A DNA stretch of 64,000 bases from an uncultured Rikenellaceae bacterium (lineage in GTDB: Bacteria > Bacteroidota > Bacteroidia > Bacteroidales > Rikenellaceae): assembly GCA_910577285.1 (NCBI GenBank), contig CAJTLO010000007.1, positions 11,245 through 75,244 of the forward strand. The letters are read 5' to 3'. The notes under the pieces were generated by a model. It saw nothing but the letters and a program-made list of their open reading frames with translations, searched no databases and had not been told where the DNA came from. The stretch's first letter is position 1; every line of letters begins with the position of its first letter. A program made the position numbers and the translations under genes. Positions 61,877 through 64,000 of this stretch are shown here, one piece after another.

Positions 61877-63946
61877 TCAGGCCTGGCCGATTGCCATCCA
61901 AAAGAATGGGCATGCGGCCGTCCACACCGAACCGGTATCGGCGAGGCGGGTCGGTATCACTTCCATGCGGGTTTCCGATAGCGATCGGATGGTTAGCGTC
62001 CATAGTTCCGGCTCGGCGGCCCCGTCGATGCGTGTGAGAGATACGCCAAGCGGGTAGACCCTGAAAGCTTTGGGGAACGTGATTTGTACAGGAAGGGACG
62101 AAGGACCCGTAGCCGGGGAATATCTACCCCACTGAATCATCAGCCCGGAAGGGAGTTTTACATAACCATTCGTTCCGTAATTGAACGTTTCTGTCGCCGC
62201 CTGCCACGGCTGCGCCTGGCCGCTTACGTACATGCGTGTGTATGCCTGCGGGGTCGTCAGGCTGGAGGTTCCGCACATCGCCTCCAGACGGTAATAGCCG
62301 CTTCGCAGGCGGGTGATGCGCCCGGTACATATCTTCGCCGGGGTCGAATTGGTGGTATCCGGCCGGCCGATGGCTTCATAGCTGGAGAACGTGATGAAAC
62401 CGCCATCTGGCAACTCCATCACCTCCGCTACTGCGGACGGATTGAAGGCGTCGAAATCGGTGATGGTGATGTTGGCCACCTTATCCTGCTTATCATCCAG
62501 CTGCTCGTCGGTATAGGCCGTCGCAGCGTCCAGCGCAGTATTTCCGATCTCGTCCGCATATCGCTTGAGATCCGCATCGCCGCGGTCGGCAGCCTCGGCG
62601 GCCAACCTGAGCAACAGCTCTTCGCGGCCTTTGGTGTAGCTGGTCGCGTAATGCAGAAGACGCTCCCGATCCGCCGCCGTGGTGGTCGGAAACCCGTCGA
62701 GAGATTCGGACAGCTCTACACCGTCGGGATTTATCCCGGAAGGAACATACGGCAGGTCGTTCCCCGCGCCGCTGGCATCGTACCACCGGGTGGGCGTGAG
62801 CCCGGCCGGGGAGAGGTCGAGCAGCACGCGGTCAGTTCCCGCCACGTCCCGCAACCGGTCCGGCACCGTCCACAGTTCCGGATGGCCGCCGTTCCACATT
62901 TCTGTCAACTGGTCGGCAGTAGCGGCGAAATTGAATTTCCGCACCGCAACAACGCGGAAGGTGCACAGTTTGCCGTTCGTGGAATCTCTCTCGGTACCGC
63001 CCACCAGCACGCGCTGCGGGTTATGGAGGTAGGGGTACGGTGGATTTTCGGCAACAGATATAGAACCGTTGATCGCCATGATTGCCCGGTCGTTTCGGTA
63101 GGATAAGGCGGCCATGCAAAGCGTCTGCGGAGGCACCTTAGTCGTTTTATAGTTGCCGCCGCGTATGGATACCACCACATTACCGCCCGAACACCATATG
63201 AACGTGCCGAAGCCGGTAGTCGCATCGGGGCCTTCGCCGTATACGCCCTTCATGCCCACCTCCTCCGCGGAGGGCGTGGTGAAGAGAACGACGGTAGTGT
63301 GCGGCTTTTCTTTCAGGTCGGTCGTGAGTGCCGGAGCAGAACTTTTGAACAACCCTTTTCCCATCACCGCCGAGGTGATCTGCCGCCCCAATACCGCATC
63401 GCGCACGGCCTGCTCTTCGGCGCTGTCGGCCTTCTCCTGCGCCCCGTCGGGGGTCTCCTTCGCATCCCATGCCGCCCGCTCCCGATCCGTAACGAACCGG
63501 TGCCCGGCATCCTGCACGGCGTCCGCGAAGCGCACGCCGCCGGCTGCGGTGATTTCGAGATACGACGTACCCCCGGCCGGTTTCACGGCCGATACGACGG
63601 CCTTGTAGTCGTAGGCTATGGGCTTGACCTTCCCGTCCCCATAAACGCGGGATACGGGTTGTTTTTGAGCGGTAAGATATACAGGGAGGCCGACCCCGGC
63701 AGCACCGGCAAATGGCATTACCATCACGCGCAAGGCACCCATCGTATCCTCAGCATTCAGGGCCACCATACCGGCGGTTATGTCATGCGTTCCCGCTGCG
63801 CCGGGCCGCACTTCACAGCCTTGGATAATGCAGGGACCGTGTTCCGCGAAAAAGGCATCTACCGCCTTCAACGGCTCCTCCTGCAACCCGACCAAATCAT
63901 CACCGAAGTATTTACGGACTCCTGTTTGTTGTACCTGTCGTTTCAT
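61877..63946 (-). CDS. Phage tail fibre / receptor-binding-type structural protein
   Basis: A 689-residue protein. An N-terminal adaptor-like part (VRKYFGDDLVGLQEEPLKAVDAFFAEHG) is followed by a beta-rich region, a short helical segment (about 160-190), and a middle lectin-like (LamG/concanavalin-type) domain at about 225-390 with LCTFRVVAVRKFNFAATADQL and EMWNGGHPELWTVP. A helical linker (about 450-500) and a C-terminal tip NGYVKLPSGLMIQWGRYSP complete it, the latter typical of phage fibre ends. No signal peptide is present. It is the first visible gene of what is probably a prophage running rightward out of the window. The next 54 bases hold only its AT-rich leader. Confidence 0.8.
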   Translation of the reverse strand: MKRQVQQTGVRKYFGDDLVGLQEEPLKAVDAFFAEHGPCIIQGCEVRPGAAGTHDITAGMVALNAEDTMGALRVMVMPFAGAAGVGLPVYLTAQKQPVSRVYGDGKVKPIAYDYKAVVSAVKPAGGTSYLEITAAGGVRFADAVQDAGHRFVTDRERAAWDAKETPDGAQEKADSAEEQAVRDAVLGRQITSAVMGKGLFKSSAPALTTDLKEKPHTTVVLFTTPSAEEVGMKGVYGEGPDATTGFGTFIWCSGGNVVVSIRGGNYKTTKVPPQTLCMAALSYRNDRAIMAINGSISVAENPPYPYLHNPQRVLVGGTERDSTNGKLCTFRVVAVRKFNFAATADQLTEMWNGGHPELWTVPDRLRDVAGTDRVLLDLSPAGLTPTRWYDASGAGNDLPYVPSGINPDGVELSESLDGFPTTTAADRERLLHYATSYTKGREELLLRLAAEAADRGDADLKRYADEIGNTALDAATAYTDEQLDDKQDKVANITITDFDAFNPSAVAEVMELPDGGFITFSSYEAIGRPDTTNSTPAKICTGRITRLRSGYYRLEAMCGTSSLTTPQAYTRMYVSGQAQPWQAATETFNYGTNGYVKLPSGLMIQWGRYSPATGPSSLPVQITFPKAFRVYPLGVSLTRIDGAAEPELWTLTIRSLSETRMEVIPTRLADTGSVWTAACPFFWMAIGQA

Positions 63947-64000
63947 AATTTTAATTAATTCTGAACAATTCCATACTTTGTAAGCGCCTGCCGGAAGCGC

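Noticed and set aside
61437..64000. A complete prophage
   Set aside because: Only one phage-type gene is visible; integrase, capsid or attachment sites cannot be seen within the window.

Overview
The window looks like the chromosome of a GC-rich (about 58-60 %) member of Bacteroidales, most like Alistipes/Rikenellaceae. The evidence is the recurring Bacteroidota promoter (TTG or TTTG, 19-21 bases, TAnnTTTG), the general lack of Shine-Dalgarno sites, BACON, Omp28-like and other SPII lipoproteins, a Ton motor locus with two ExbD proteins, the DUF4271-hemD pair, and a DAHP synthase/chorismate mutase fusion. The genus is an inference; no rRNA gene is present.

Left part (1-16600): tandem 74-base repeats at the edge, an outer-membrane barrel protein, rplS, a NarL-type two-component pair, a BACON lipoprotein, pgk, kbl, then a co-directional lrp-queD-polA-dtd run, a DUF3467 gene, pepP and a tandemly duplicated small lipoprotein domain split by an in-frame TAG. 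16600-25030 is a leftward block: LysE-type exporter, cmk, ispH, a small membrane protein, a ctp protease, a sensor kinase, DUF4271 and hemD, most with overlapping or closely spaced ends, then rnpA-yidD behind their own terminator and promoter.

Middle (25030-45500): lnt-folC rightward, mutY, an Omp28-like lipoprotein, aroF-type DAHPS/CM, another lipoprotein, and an AT-rich gap with a strong candidate for an unannotated, structured small RNA (about 34003-34157, minus strand). Then come ruvB, DUF456, and a PAP2/MBOAT/SGNH trio suggesting envelope O-acylation. The SGNH gene is fed from a second array of the same 74-75-base repeat. A TPR/OmpA-like lipoprotein, pnp and rpsO follow.

Right part (45600-64000): NfeD protease, apbE, a lipid kinase, tRNA-His, the exbB/exbD/exbD energy-transducing operon, tRNA-Ser, asparaginase, tatD, a dprA gene broken by an in-frame TAG, tRNA-Cys, a small lipoprotein, a short malic enzyme, a bile-salt-hydrolase-family enzyme and, at the edge, a phage-type tail fibre gene that suggests a prophage continuing past the window.

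Most genes are housekeeping. The parts that standard gene calling would miss are the candidate small RNA, the hairpin-plus-promoter-box repeats at two loci, two genes each interrupted by a TAG followed by CGG, and several promoters whose -7 box lies within about 15 bases of the start codon.
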